Both the position numbers and the translations under genes were made by a program. Shown in pieces: positions 8,736 through 16,470 of a stretch of DNA of 64,000 bases. Where the stretch lies: positions 1,488,001 to 1,552,000 of the forward strand of contig NZ_JAPDVG010000001.1 in NCBI RefSeq assembly GCF_026015625.1, read 5' to 3'. This DNA comes from Segatella copri. GTDB taxonomy: Bacteria > Bacteroidota > Bacteroidia > Bacteroidales > Bacteroidaceae. The notes under the pieces are model-generated. The model was not told where the DNA came from and made no database searches. It saw only the letters and a list, made by a program, of their open reading frames with translations. The stretch's first letter is position 1, and each line of letters begins with the position of its first letter.

Positions 8736-9068
8736 TTAATGATGCTCAGGCACAATGGCGAGATACACCAGATCATGGTCGGTGAGGTTCTCCATATAAT
8801 GAGCATGGTTCATAGGGCAATAATGCACCTGTCCCTGTCGAACCTCCTCCACGGTATCATCATAATGGAAAGTAGCAGTGCCGCTTACCACATAGATAAT
8901 CTCGCAGTTGCCCTCATGAGTATGAAGACCAGTTGATGCACCCGGACGCAAGGTAGAATACATAATCTTCACCTTGTCATCCACATAGTTACGGGTGTCG
9001 AGTTTACCCTGCCCACCCTTGAAGCCCTCCAAATGAGCCTCAGCAATCTTTTCGAAATCTATTACCAT
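8736..9068 (-). CDS. Small cupin-domain protein
   Basis: A 110-residue single-domain cupin. The metal-binding motif 1 is GLHTHEGNCEIIYVVSGTA, with two His and a Glu. Motif 2 is YCPMNHAHYMEN, with a His. Proteins of this type bind a metal and may be sugar-related isomerases, sensors or storage-type proteins. The specific activity is not readable here. It precedes, in the same direction, nothing obvious downstream, and is followed upstream by the Nudix gene 85 bases away, so the two may be co-transcribed. Confidence 0.85.
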   Translation of the reverse strand: MVIDFEKIAEAHLEGFKGGQGKLDTRNYVDDKVKIMYSTLRPGASTGLHTHEGNCEIIYVVSGTATFHYDDTVEEVRQGQVHYCPMNHAHYMENLTDHDLVYLAIVPEHH

Positions 9069-9153
9069 CTTTATAATGTTTATTGTTTAATATCTATTGC
9101 TTACAGTCTATTGTCTGCTGTTTACTTGGCTTTTATAAATGAAGCCCTGCAGC

Positions 9154-9702
9154 TTACTTTGCTTTTGCAAAATACTTCCATAGCGGAGCCGCCATCAGGC
9201 TTTGCCAGATTTCTCCCTTCTCCAGCATATCCATCACTTCTTCTCTTGAGAAGAGGCGAACCTCGATATCCTCAGCCTGGTCAAGATGCTGAACATCCAT
9301 GCGCTCCACATCCGTAGCCAGAAAGCAATGGGTAAGATTGGTATGCGTGCTCGGATTAGCCGAAATCGTCATCCACTTCTGCCAGTTACCGCCACCGAAT
9401 CCCGTCTCTTCCATCAGCTCTCGCTTGGCAGCCGCCATCGGGTCCTCGCCCTTCTCTATCACTCCTGCGCAAAGTTCATTCACCGTTTTACCTATCGCAT
9501 AGCGATACTGGCGAACGAAGACGAACATTCCCTCCTTCGTGATGGCGATGGTGTTCACCCAATCGGGATATTCCAGCACGTAATATTCATCGATAATGGC
9601 CCCCGTAGGCAATTCCACCTTATCCACTCGTGCCGTGAGCCAAGGCTTCTCTATCAGATACTTCTGCGAGAGCGTCTTCCATTTCATATCTTTATCAGCC
9701 AT
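9154..9702 (-). CDS. Nudix hydrolase (ADP-ribose pyrophosphatase-like)
   Basis: A 182-residue Nudix protein. The Nudix box GX5EX7REUXEEXGU is complete: G, then VIEKGE, then DPMAAAK, then RELMEETGF, near residues 79-101. The region before it (YPDWVNTIAITKEGMFVFVR) and after it (ISANPSTHTNLTHCFLATDV) matches the ADP-ribose/NDP-sugar pyrophosphatase subgroup, which hydrolyses nucleoside diphosphate derivatives to AMP and a sugar phosphate. A minus-strand -7 box TACTTTTG lies at 9753-9760. The substrate is inferred from subgroup resemblance only. Confidence 0.88.
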   Translation of the reverse strand: MADKDMKWKTLSQKYLIEKPWLTARVDKVELPTGAIIDEYYVLEYPDWVNTIAITKEGMFVFVRQYRYAIGKTVNELCAGVIEKGEDPMAAAKRELMEETGFGGGNWQKWMTISANPSTHTNLTHCFLATDVERMDVQHLDQAEDIEVRLFSREEVMDMLEKGEIWQSLMAAPLWKYFAKAK

Positions 9703-9862
9703 TTTCTTACTTCATTTAAAAAACTGGATTTTCTTTATTTTAATTGATGGTGCAAAAGTACGAAAAAAGATTGAAAAGAGAAAAGTTTACTTGTTATTTC
9801 TTTCAAAAAACAGACTCTAAAACCTTTATGCCATTCTTAGCCTCTAATTTTAGAAAAAACTG

Positions 9863-9952
9863 TATCTTTGCAAGGCATAAAATTCATTCGCATAAAGGGA
9901 TTTAATCAAATAAAAAGACATCATGGCAGAACATCTTATTATAAAAGATTCC
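9863..9952 (+). other. Orphan promoter and 5' end of a truncated reading frame
   Basis: TATCTTTG at 9863-9870 is a good -7 box. It is followed about 50 bases later by an ATG at 9923 encoding MAEHLIIKDSL, after which the frame runs antisense into the 3' end of the esterase gene. It may be the beginning of a gene cut off when the esterase block was placed here. No protein can be assigned. Confidence 0.4.
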
Positions 9953-10792
9953 TTAATATTCATTTCCCTCTTGCTTGATCACACTCGGACCATCGATGAG
10001 TTCAGGCTGAGGGGCATTTCTGTTCACATCACCATACGCTCTGCCCAAATCGCTCATCGTAATGCTGATGTTTTTATTCACGGGTCTGTCTTTATCCGAA
10101 AGGCTGTGTGAGAAGAGCCACTGATAGGTTTTCTTCAGATAAAATACACGGGCAGGGGTACCGTGATTAGCACCCTTCCACCAGTCGTATATCAATCGGG
10201 TATCCTTGCCATCCTTCACAAGTTTATCTACCACCACCTTCGATTGTTTGACCGGTACTGCCCTATCTGCTGTGCCATGGATAATCCAGAAAGGCAAATC
10301 GCCCAATCCGCTCACATCCTTATACGAACAGCCGCCACACAGCGCCATGCCGGCAGCTATCCTGTCGGGATAAGTAGCACAGACATCCATGGTGCCATAA
10401 CCGCCCAAGCTCATGCCCAAGACATAAACCCTATTAGAATCGCATGGGTAATTCTTTTTCACCCAGTCGAGCATATCCATGATTTTCTTCGGATTCCAGG
10501 CTCCTCCCGGATTCTGCGGAACGATGGTCAGCGCATCGATATCGCGCCCCTTGACGATGGCATCAAGCGGTCCGTATCTTCTCACCTTATTCAGATTCTT
10601 GCCGCAAAGACTGGCACCATGCAGAAAGATGATGACCGGTGTCTGTTCTTGCGAATAAAAATAATCTACCGGCGTATAAACCCAGAAGTTGTAACCTCCC
10701 GGAATCTCATCTTTCACAGCTCGCAGAAAGTCGTAAGCCGACATGCTGCATACGGAAAGACAGAATAATATAAACAAAAATATCTTTTTCAT
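9953..10792 (-). CDS. Secreted alpha/beta-hydrolase, esterase/PHB-depolymerase-like
   Basis: A 279-residue hydrolase with an N-terminal signal peptide (MKKIFLFILFCLSVCSMSA). The oxyanion segment is IIFLHGASLCGKN near residue 55. The nucleophile elbow is GMSLGGYG near residue 145. The likely catalytic Asp is in IIHGTADRAVP and the His in GANHGTP. Members cleave ester bonds, often acetyl or feruloyl groups on polysaccharides, in the periplasm or outside the cell. The tail of about 30 residues after the domain is polar. It stands alone with intergenic gaps on both sides, and its 3' end overlaps an orphan antisense promoter transcript. Confidence 0.85.
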   Translation of the reverse strand: MKKIFLFILFCLSVCSMSAYDFLRAVKDEIPGGYNFWVYTPVDYFYSQEQTPVIIFLHGASLCGKNLNKVRRYGPLDAIVKGRDIDALTIVPQNPGGAWNPKKIMDMLDWVKKNYPCDSNRVYVLGMSLGGYGTMDVCATYPDRIAAGMALCGGCSYKDVSGLGDLPFWIIHGTADRAVPVKQSKVVVDKLVKDGKDTRLIYDWWKGANHGTPARVFYLKKTYQWLFSHSLSDKDRPVNKNISITMSDLGRAYGDVNRNAPQPELIDGPSVIKQEGNEY

Positions 10793-10961
10793 TTTCTTCC
10801 TTTTTTACCTGTTTAGTATCACGCTCCCTGTTTCATGCCATGAACGTTCATCACACAAAAGTAAGTAAATATCAGCATATTACCAAATATCCTCCCTATA
10901 TTTTTCTTTTTTTTATCCAAAAGAAAGATTCGTTTAAACTTCCAGGTAGAAAGATAAACAA

Positions 10962-11022
10962 TGATTATTTGTGTTAAAAATCATAAGAATCACATCGGTT
11001 CGCATTATTTTTATTATCTTTG
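10962..11022 (+). promoter_or_regulatory. bcp promoter with an upstream conserved module
   Basis: TATCTTTG at 11015-11022 is the -7 box. The upstream part starts TGATTATTTGTGTTAAAA and is about three quarters identical, in order and spacing, to the sequence at 18225-18285 that precedes another -7 box. A third copy of the 5' part lies at 17317. Confidence 0.6.
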
Positions 11023-11059
11023 CATCATAACAAGACATATAATAAATAAATATAGAATT

Positions 11060-11521
11060 ATGAATGTAGGAGATAAAATACCAGAGATTCTTGGCATTGA
11101 CCAGGACGGACGTGAGATAAAGGCAAGCGACTACCGTGGTCGCAAGATTGTGCTCTACAGTTATCCGAAGGCTAACACCAGCGGATGCACTGCTGAGGCT
11201 TGCTCCCTGCAAGCACATAAGGAGGAGCTGGCAGCAGCCGGTTATGAGATTATCGGCGTGAGCAAGGACAAGCAGGCTCTGCAGAAGAAGTTTGCCGAAA
11301 CCAAGGGTTTGCAGTTCCCTCTTATCGCAGATACCGAAACCACCTTACTGCAGGAACTCGGCTGCTGGGGCGAGAAGGTAACCTGCGGCAGAAAGTCCAT
11401 CGGCATTCTCCGCACCACCTATCTTGTCAACGAAGAAGGTGTCATTGAGAAGATCTTCACTCCTAAAGAGATCAAGACCAAGATTCATGCAGAGCAGATT
11501 CTGGATTACATCCATCAATAG
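11060..11521 (+). CDS. bcp: Thioredoxin-dependent thiol peroxidase
   Basis: A 153-residue peroxiredoxin of the Bcp/PrxQ type that reduces hydrogen peroxide and organic peroxides using thioredoxin. The peroxidatic Cys43 and resolving Cys48 sit in NTSGCTAEACSL, the five-residue spacing typical of PrxQ. The fold motifs VLYSYPK and YEIIGVSKD are present. The ATG at 11060 is chosen because the -7 box is at 11015-11022, which rules out the upstream in-frame ATG at 10961. It is followed after nine bases by an acetyltransferase gene, so the two probably form an operon. Confidence 0.93.
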   Translation: MNVGDKIPEILGIDQDGREIKASDYRGRKIVLYSYPKANTSGCTAEACSLQAHKEELAAAGYEIIGVSKDKQALQKKFAETKGLQFPLIADTETTLLQELGCWGEKVTCGRKSIGILRTTYLVNEEGVIEKIFTPKEIKTKIHAEQILDYIHQ

Positions 11522-11530
11522 AGAACAAAG

Positions 11531-12082
11531 ATGACAGAATTTGAAAAAATGAGAAACAGCGAGCTCTATGATTTCAGCAACAAGGAAGGCATGAAAAGCA
11601 TAGAGCACGCCAACCGTCTCTGCTGCCGCCTACAGACGCTAACCCTGTTTGATGAAGACTATCGAACCATTATCGAAGAACTGATTCCTGGCATTCCAGC
11701 TTCAGCCACCATCTGTCCACCCTTCCACTGCGACCATGGTCACGGCATCAAGGTGGGTGAGAATGTATTCATCAACTATGGCGCCACGATGCTCGATGAA
11801 GGCTGGATTACCATCGGCAACCGCACCCTGATAGGTCCGAACTGCCAGCTGGTAACCCCTAACCACCCCATCAATTATATGGAACGACGCAAGCCAGTAG
11901 AAACAGGCTTCCCCATCACCATTGGCGAGGATTGCTGGCTGGGCGCAGGAGTCATCGTCTGCCCTGGAGTAACCATCGGCAACCGCTGCGTAATCGGTGC
12001 CGGCAGCGTAGTGGTCAAGGATATTCCTGATGACTCCATGGCTGTGGGAAATCCGGCAAGAGTTATCAGAAAGCTCAGATAA
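11531..12082 (+). CDS. Sugar O-acetyltransferase, hexapeptide-repeat family
   Basis: A 183-residue enzyme of the maltose/galactoside acetyltransferase (Maa/LacA) family, transferring acetyl from acetyl-CoA to a sugar hydroxyl. The N-terminal helical part is followed by left-handed beta-helix hexapeptide repeats (TIGNRTLIGPNCQ, TIGEDCWLGAGVIVCPGVTI, RCVIGAGSVV). The catalytic His is expected in VTPNHPIN. The C-terminal signature is VGNPARVIRKL. It follows bcp by nine bases and precedes a small membrane protein by 25 bases, so a four-gene rightward operon up to the HD protein is likely. Confidence 0.9.
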   Translation: MTEFEKMRNSELYDFSNKEGMKSIEHANRLCCRLQTLTLFDEDYRTIIEELIPGIPASATICPPFHCDHGHGIKVGENVFINYGATMLDEGWITIGNRTLIGPNCQLVTPNHPINYMERRKPVETGFPITIGEDCWLGAGVIVCPGVTIGNRCVIGAGSVVVKDIPDDSMAVGNPARVIRKLR

Positions 12083-12107
12083 CAAGAAAAAATAAAATCA
12101 AAAGAGT

Positions 12108-12371
12108 ATGTTAGAACACATTGCAGATTTCACAGCGTGGCCAATCCTTACTGGTATTTTCATTGGCTATATTGCCAACCGCATTATGAGCGGTGAAGGA
12201 AAAGGATGTTGTATGAATCTCTTCATAGGTATTGTAGGCAGTTATGCCGGTGCCATCATCAGCAGTCTGCTGAACATTGAGTTGTTTGGCAAGGGTTATC
12301 TTACCAATTTCATCTTCTGTGTCATTGGTGCCATAGCGGTATTGTGGATTTGGAAGAAGCTTTTCGATTAA
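12108..12371 (+). CDS. GlsB/YeaQ/YmgE-family small membrane protein
   Basis: An 87-residue protein with three hydrophobic segments: WPILTGIFIGYIANRI, NLFIGIVGSYAGAII, and FIFCVIGAIAVLWIW. It matches the transglycosylase-associated (GlsB) family, whose members are stress-responsive inner-membrane proteins of unknown mechanism. It is in the bcp operon, which agrees with a stress link. Confidence 0.82.
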   Translation: MLEHIADFTAWPILTGIFIGYIANRIMSGEGKGCCMNLFIGIVGSYAGAIISSLLNIELFGKGYLTNFIFCVIGAIAVLWIWKKLFD

Positions 12372-12416
12372 CATCTTAAGTAGATATAAATATTGATTTA
12401 AAAAAAACATAAGATT

Positions 12417-12923
12417 ATGACAAACAAGGAATTGATACTCGCCAATCTGATGAGGGCGATGATAAAATATGATGGTGGCGATGCGCCACGCATCCAGCAT
12501 TTCGTAAAGGTACACGATTTTGCCCGTATGATTGCGATAGCAGAGGGAATGAACGAGGAAGAGCTCTTCGTGCTCGAAGCAGCAGCCATTCTTCACGATG
12601 TAGGCATTCACGTTTCAGAAGCCAGATACGGCAACTGCGATGGCAAGCACCAGGAAGAACTGGGTCCTGACGAGGCAAGAAAAGTACTGTCAGCAGTAGA
12701 TGGATTCACAGCCGCACAAATAGAAAGAATCTGCTGGCTCATTGCCCATCATCATACTTATCAAGATGTTACCAGCCTCGACCACCGCATTCTGCTCGAA
12801 GCAGATTTCCTGGTGAATTCCTTCGAAGCCCACCTTGCTCCCGAAGGCATCATCACCTTCCGCGACCATGTATTCCGCTCGGAATCAGCTATCAGTATGC
12901 TGAATGATATGTGGGGGCTGTAA
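12417..12923 (+). CDS. HD-domain phosphohydrolase
   Basis: A 168-residue metal-dependent phosphohydrolase domain. The motif order H...HD...H...D is seen: His in QHFVKVHDFARM, the HD pair in AAILHDVGIHVSE near residue 62, HH in LIAHHHTYQD, and a late Asp in LLEADFLVN. The domain is typical of nucleotide or cyclic-nucleotide phosphohydrolases and of uncharacterised HDIG proteins. The substrate is unknown. It is the last gene of the rightward run and converges with carbonic anhydrase. Confidence 0.85.
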   Translation: MTNKELILANLMRAMIKYDGGDAPRIQHFVKVHDFARMIAIAEGMNEEELFVLEAAAILHDVGIHVSEARYGNCDGKHQEELGPDEARKVLSAVDGFTAAQIERICWLIAHHHTYQDVTSLDHRILLEADFLVNSFEAHLAPEGIITFRDHVFRSESAISMLNDMWGL

Positions 12924-13016
12924 CGAAAGTTACTTTCTTGGAATGAGCATCATAGAGGAAAGGTGAAAGTACAACAAACTGCTGTTATGTGTTTTAATTA
13001 AAATAATACCTTTATT

Positions 13017-13562
13017 CTATTTCACTTCTGTCAGTTTGCCCGTCTGTGAGTCAATGATATAACCATGAAGATTGACGTTTTTTGGTACGAGAGGGTGTGT
13101 ACGGATCGTATTGATGGTATTCCTTACAGAATCCTCTGTGTCGTGGAATCCCTCCAGCCAATGGTCGAGGTCGATGCCGCAAAGCCCGATGGTATCGATA
13201 ACATTCTGATGGATGCCACGTTTGAGCATCAATTTCTTCATCTGCTGTCCGTTCATGTGGCATGCACCGCAGTTGGAGTGGGCAATGACCATGATTTCCT
13301 CTACACCCAATTCGTAGATGGCTACAAGGAGACTACGCATGGCAGAGTCGAAAGGACTGATAACCAGTCCACCGGCGTTCTTGATGAGCTTGGCATCTCC
13401 GTTCTTCAGGCCCAAAGCTGCTGGCAGAAGCTCAGTGAGGCGGGTGTCCATACAGGAAAGAATGGCAAGTTTCTTGTCTGGATATTTACTCGTAAGATAC
13501 TTTTCGTAAGCCTTACTGGCTACGAAGTTTTCATTATACTTGATGATTTCTTCTATAATCAT
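13017..13562 (-). CDS. Beta-carbonic anhydrase
   Basis: A 181-residue beta-class carbonic anhydrase that interconverts CO2 and bicarbonate in the cytoplasm. The zinc ligands and catalytic pair are all visible: Cys37, Asp39 and Arg41 in SCMDTRL, and His95 and Cys98 in AHSNCGAC. The length is at the short end of the family. It supplies bicarbonate for carboxylations, for example carbamoyl phosphate synthesis by CarAB encoded elsewhere in this window. It follows the PHP gene by 34 bases in the same direction. Confidence 0.93.
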   Translation of the reverse strand: MIIEEIIKYNENFVASKAYEKYLTSKYPDKKLAILSCMDTRLTELLPAALGLKNGDAKLIKNAGGLVISPFDSAMRSLLVAIYELGVEEIMVIAHSNCGACHMNGQQMKKLMLKRGIHQNVIDTIGLCGIDLDHWLEGFHDTEDSVRNTINTIRTHPLVPKNVNLHGYIIDSQTGKLTEVK

Positions 13563-13596
13563 AGTCGTGTAAATTGAAATGTGAAACTAAATTTTC

Positions 13597-14319
13597 CTAT
13601 TTCTCAGGGGTTGGCTTGAGGTAAGCCATGAATTTCTCTGGCTGATAGTTGAGAACCAGCTCATCCGGGAACTCTGCTTTTTCTACCAGTGGCATAATGT
13701 TGCTGTAGTCGGCAATCATCGCAGAGAAGTGGGCATCACTTCCGAAGATAACTGGAGTTTCATACTTCTTGGCAAGTTCCAGCAGTTCCAGATTATTGGG
13801 AGCAGCCACAGTCTTGTGGCGGATGGGAGCCATAGAATGGTTGTTGATTTCAAGCAAGGTATGCGTCTCCCTGGAAACTTTCATGAGTTCCTCGAAATCC
13901 AGTTCTGCCGTACCATCGCCGGGATGAGAGATAATCTGCACGAAGGGATTGCGCATGGCATTGATGACCCCCTGCGTATTCTCCTCCTTACTTCCTCCCT
14001 GCCAGCAAAGGCTATGGATGCCTGCTATTCGGATATCCAGCATACGCCAGTAATCCTCATCGAGATCGATATCTCCTTTCGTATTGAGGATGTTGAGTTC
14101 TGCTCCAAGCATCAGTTTGATTCCATAGAGCTGGCGTGGAACACAATGAAGGTTTCTGAAATAGATAGGATCACAGGTACCCGGGATATTGGGACCGTGC
14201 TCTGTGATTCCCAAGATATCCAACCCTTTCTCCTTTGCTGTCAAGGTCATTTCCTGCAAACTGCTGAAGGCATGACCTGATGCTATTGTATGTGTATGAA
14301 CGTCTAATAATGTTTTCAT
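13597..14319 (-). CDS. PHP-domain phosphoesterase (YcdX-like)
   Basis: A 240-residue metal-dependent phosphatase of the PHP family. The four motifs are present: DVHTHTIASGHAF at the N-terminus, ITEHGPN near residue 40, GAELNI near residue 72 with HSLCW after it, and the late motifs QIISHPGD and FGSDAHF. These His/Asp/Glu residues bind a trinuclear metal site in YcdX. The -7 box TACCTTTG on the minus strand is at 14324-14331, only a few bases before the ATG, so the transcript may be leaderless. The substrate is not known. Confidence 0.88.
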   Translation of the reverse strand: MKTLLDVHTHTIASGHAFSSLQEMTLTAKEKGLDILGITEHGPNIPGTCDPIYFRNLHCVPRQLYGIKLMLGAELNILNTKGDIDLDEDYWRMLDIRIAGIHSLCWQGGSKEENTQGVINAMRNPFVQIISHPGDGTAELDFEELMKVSRETHTLLEINNHSMAPIRHKTVAAPNNLELLELAKKYETPVIFGSDAHFSAMIADYSNIMPLVEKAEFPDELVLNYQPEKFMAYLKPTPEK

Positions 14320-14323
14320 GGTG

Positions 14324-14331
14324 CAAAGGTA
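14324..14331 (-). promoter_or_regulatory. -7 box very close to the PHP start codon
   Basis: TACCTTTG on the minus strand ends five bases before the ATG at 14319. With the usual six to seven bases between the -7 box and the transcription start, the mRNA would begin at or next to the start codon. Confidence 0.55.
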
Positions 14332-14431
14332 ATGATATTTACTAAGAATGTAAGAGAAACAACTATTAATTAATCAAAATTTGTTTTTACGGATATTTAA
14401 ATTAATAATAAATCACCATTTTATGTTGGTT

Positions 14432-14935
14432 TTATTCAGCTTCAAGCTCCAATAACTTTCTCTTTGCGTCCAATCCTCCGGCAAAACCAGTAAGGGAATG
14501 ATTGCTTCCGATAACTCGATGGCAGGGAACGAAAATGCTGATGCCATTAGCTCCGATGGCACTTGCCACGGCTCTGATGCCGTTAGGTTTGCCTATACTT
14601 ATAGCTATTTCCTTATAGCTTCTTGTCTCTCCATAGGGTATTTCGAGCAATGCATGCCATACTTTTTTCTGAAAATCAGTTCCTACAGGATGCAACGGAA
14701 TATCAAATATCTTGCGGTTACCGGCAAAATATTCATCCAATTGCCTTTTGGTCTGATCCAGGATTGGGGATGTTTCTATCTTGAAATCAGCCTTCATATA
14801 CCGCAAAAGCCGATGCTTATTGCGCTCTGCACATGGCATTTCATTCCAATCACAAAGGCACAGTTCGTCACCCATCGATGCCAAGATGATTTCTCCGCAA
14901 GGCGAATTGTAATATTGAATGTTTACTTGCTTCAT
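14432..14935 (-). CDS. ogt: Methylated-DNA--protein-cysteine methyltransferase (Ogt/Ada type)
   Basis: A suicide DNA-repair protein that moves a methyl group from O6-methylguanine to its own cysteine. The active-site motif VPCHRVIG carries Cys138. The helix-turn-helix segment before it reads SYKEIAISIGKPNGIRAV. The start at 14935 (MKQVNIQYYNSPCG) places the conserved YxSPxG segment where the family usually has it. An in-frame ATG at 14962 would add nine residues. A -7 box TACCTTTG on the minus strand is at 15057-15064. It stands alone. Confidence 0.92.
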   Translation of the reverse strand: MKQVNIQYYNSPCGEIILASMGDELCLCDWNEMPCAERNKHRLLRYMKADFKIETSPILDQTKRQLDEYFAGNRKIFDIPLHPVGTDFQKKVWHALLEIPYGETRSYKEIAISIGKPNGIRAVASAIGANGISIFVPCHRVIGSNHSLTGFAGGLDAKRKLLELEAE

Positions 14936-15177
14936 TGTCTTAAACTGATTTTTTTTGTTCATAAATCATACAGGTAAAAGAGGTATGAGAAAACTGTTTG
15001 ACGAATCTCATATTTAACCGCCATACTAAGTAGTGTATTATATTGTTCTTTTCACGCAAAGGTAACAAATATTTATAGATTACACAAGAAAAAGTACTAT
15101 ATAATGCTCGTTTTATAAAAAATTTTAATTTTATAGGATTTTTCTTGGCTATTTAGCATTGTATATTGATTTTTTCT

Positions 15178-15185
15178 TATCTTTG
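15178..15185 (+). promoter_or_regulatory. -7 box (TATCTTTG) for yaaA
   Basis: TATCTTTG lies 28 bases before the ATG at 15213 and so decides that start over the in-frame ATG at 15159. Confidence 0.7.
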
Positions 15186-15212
15186 CAAGTACAATTCAAA
15201 AGATTGATTATT

Positions 15213-15965
15213 ATGCAGATATTATTGGCAAATGCCAAAATCATGTTTGAGAAGGCAGACAGGAAGCCTATCTCCGTGCCACTATTCCAATCAGTTGCCA
15301 ATGACTTGGCCAAAGAAATGGCAATGATGAATGTAGAGGAATTGGCTAAGCAACTTGATTGCAGCAGCAAGATTGCAATGACGAACTGGAAACGATATCA
15401 TGATTTTATGGCAACCGAAAAGATGCCTGCTATCCTGGCTTACAATGGTCAGGCATACAAACATTTGCGTGCCAGTTCTTTGAGCGAGGAGTCGTTAGAG
15501 TATGCCCAGAAACATCTCTGGATTACCTGCTTCCTTTATGGATTGCTTCGACCGTTGGATGGCATCGTACCTTATCGTATGGAGCATTGCGTATCGCTCG
15601 AAGCTACAAACGACAAGCCTATCAATCAGTTCTGGAAAGACAAACTGACAGATGTTCTCATCGATAGTGTGAAAGCTGATGATGGTATACTCATCCATCT
15701 TTCTACAGAGGAATATGAACATCTGTTCGATTGGAAGAGAGTATGTAAGGAGATAAAGGTCATTCAGCCACTCTTTTATGTCCGCCAGAAAGACGGCAGA
15801 TTGAAGATGCAGGCTGTATGGGCTAAATCTTGCCGTGGAGCCATGGTGAGATATATCTTGAATAATCAGCTTCTTACTCCAGAGGAACTGGCAGGCTTCA
15901 GTTACGAAGGTTTTGAATATGAGCCAGAATTAGGAGAAGCAGCTTTTCCTCATTTCGTTTGTTGA
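15213..15965 (+). CDS. yaaA: Peroxide stress protein YaaA (UPF0246)
   Basis: A 250-residue cytoplasmic protein of the YaaA family, which in E. coli lowers intracellular iron during peroxide stress and binds DNA. The family signatures are visible: PAILAYNGQAYKHL, CFLYGLLRPLDGIVPYRMEH, the FWKDKLTDVL segment, and a late AVWAKSCRGAMVRYIL. The start follows from the promoter at 15178-15185. The next 505 bases carry no gene but three tandem arrays. Confidence 0.92.
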   Translation: MQILLANAKIMFEKADRKPISVPLFQSVANDLAKEMAMMNVEELAKQLDCSSKIAMTNWKRYHDFMATEKMPAILAYNGQAYKHLRASSLSEESLEYAQKHLWITCFLYGLLRPLDGIVPYRMEHCVSLEATNDKPINQFWKDKLTDVLIDSVKADDGILIHLSTEEYEHLFDWKRVCKEIKVIQPLFYVRQKDGRLKMQAVWAKSCRGAMVRYILNNQLLTPEELAGFSYEGFEYEPELGEAAFPHFVC

Positions 15966-16042
15966 AATAGAACAAAAGCAAACGAACGTTATAAAAGGAA
16001 GATGCTGTATGTTTGGATTGAATGAGAGCACCCAATATATCT

Positions 16043-16061
16043 CATAGAAGTATCATCATTT
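16043..16061. repeat. Motif shared with the 51-kb inverted-repeat element
   Basis: CATAGAAGTATCATCATT here matches the unit CATAGAAGTATCATAAATT repeated in both arms of the element at 51209-51962. It sits directly before the first tandem array. Confidence 0.6.
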
Positions 16062-16176
16062 TACGATTGTACAACTAAAAAGTGTATAGTTGAACAACTA
16101 AAGAGGTTATAGTTGTACGACTAAAGGGTATACAGTTGTACAACTAAACAGGTTATAGCTGTACGACTAAAAGGTG
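16062..16176. repeat. Tandem array 1: five 23-bp units with a palindromic core
   Basis: Units start at 16062, 16085, 16108, 16131 and 16154, an exact 23-base period. The unit is close to TATAGTTGTACRACTAAAnGGT. Its core GTTGTACAAC (or GTTGTACGAC) is a 10-base palindrome, and the flanks vary. No open frame is conserved across the units, so this looks like DNA sites or a structured RNA rather than coding sequence. Confidence 0.85.
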
Positions 16177-16180
16177 TTGT

Positions 16181-16256
16181 CACTAGGCTCAGCAGAGGTG
16201 CTGACTGCAGTCAGCAGACCTGCTGACTAGGCTCGGCAGAGCTGCTGAGCCTAGTG
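16181..16256. repeat. Array 2: three 22-bp palindromic units inside a 15-bp inverted repeat
   Basis: GCAG-ANN-TGCTG cores start at 16192, 16214 and 16236 (period 22). The block as a whole is bounded by CACTAGGCTCAGCAG (16181-16195) and its perfect complement at 16242-16256. Inside it, TGCTGACTGCAGTCAGCA at 16199-16216 is an 18-base perfect palindrome. It could form a cruciform or a multi-branched RNA. Confidence 0.85.
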
Positions 16257-16292
16257 GCAATGTCTGAGAAGGTATATGCTTGTACTCTAAAA

Positions 16293-16460
16293 GACGCTTA
16301 TTCTGACTCCAGGAAACGCTTCTTTTAACTCTCGGAGACGCATCCTTCAACGAGAAGAGACACTTCATTCAAGTTAAGGATACGCTTAATTCAACGAGAA
16401 GAGACGCTTCATTCAAGTTAAGGAACCGATTCCGTCAACCTAAAGAGCCGTTTCAACAAC
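16293..16460. repeat. Tandem array 3: about eight degenerate 22-bp units
   Basis: The core ACGCTT recurs at 16294, 16316, 16338, 16360, 16382 and 16404, then degenerates at 16426 and 16448, an exact 22-base period. The unit resembles GAGACGCTTCATTCAAGTTA, alternating with a form carrying TTCAACGAGAA. It ends 10 bases before the HU-HIG stop codon at 16471. Together with arrays 1 and 2 it fills the yaaA-HU gap. Confidence 0.85.
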
Positions 16461-16470
16461 TACGTCTTAG

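Noticed and set aside
16062..16460. CRISPR array
   Set aside because: Units abut with a fixed 22-23 period and there are no unique spacers or cas genes nearby.
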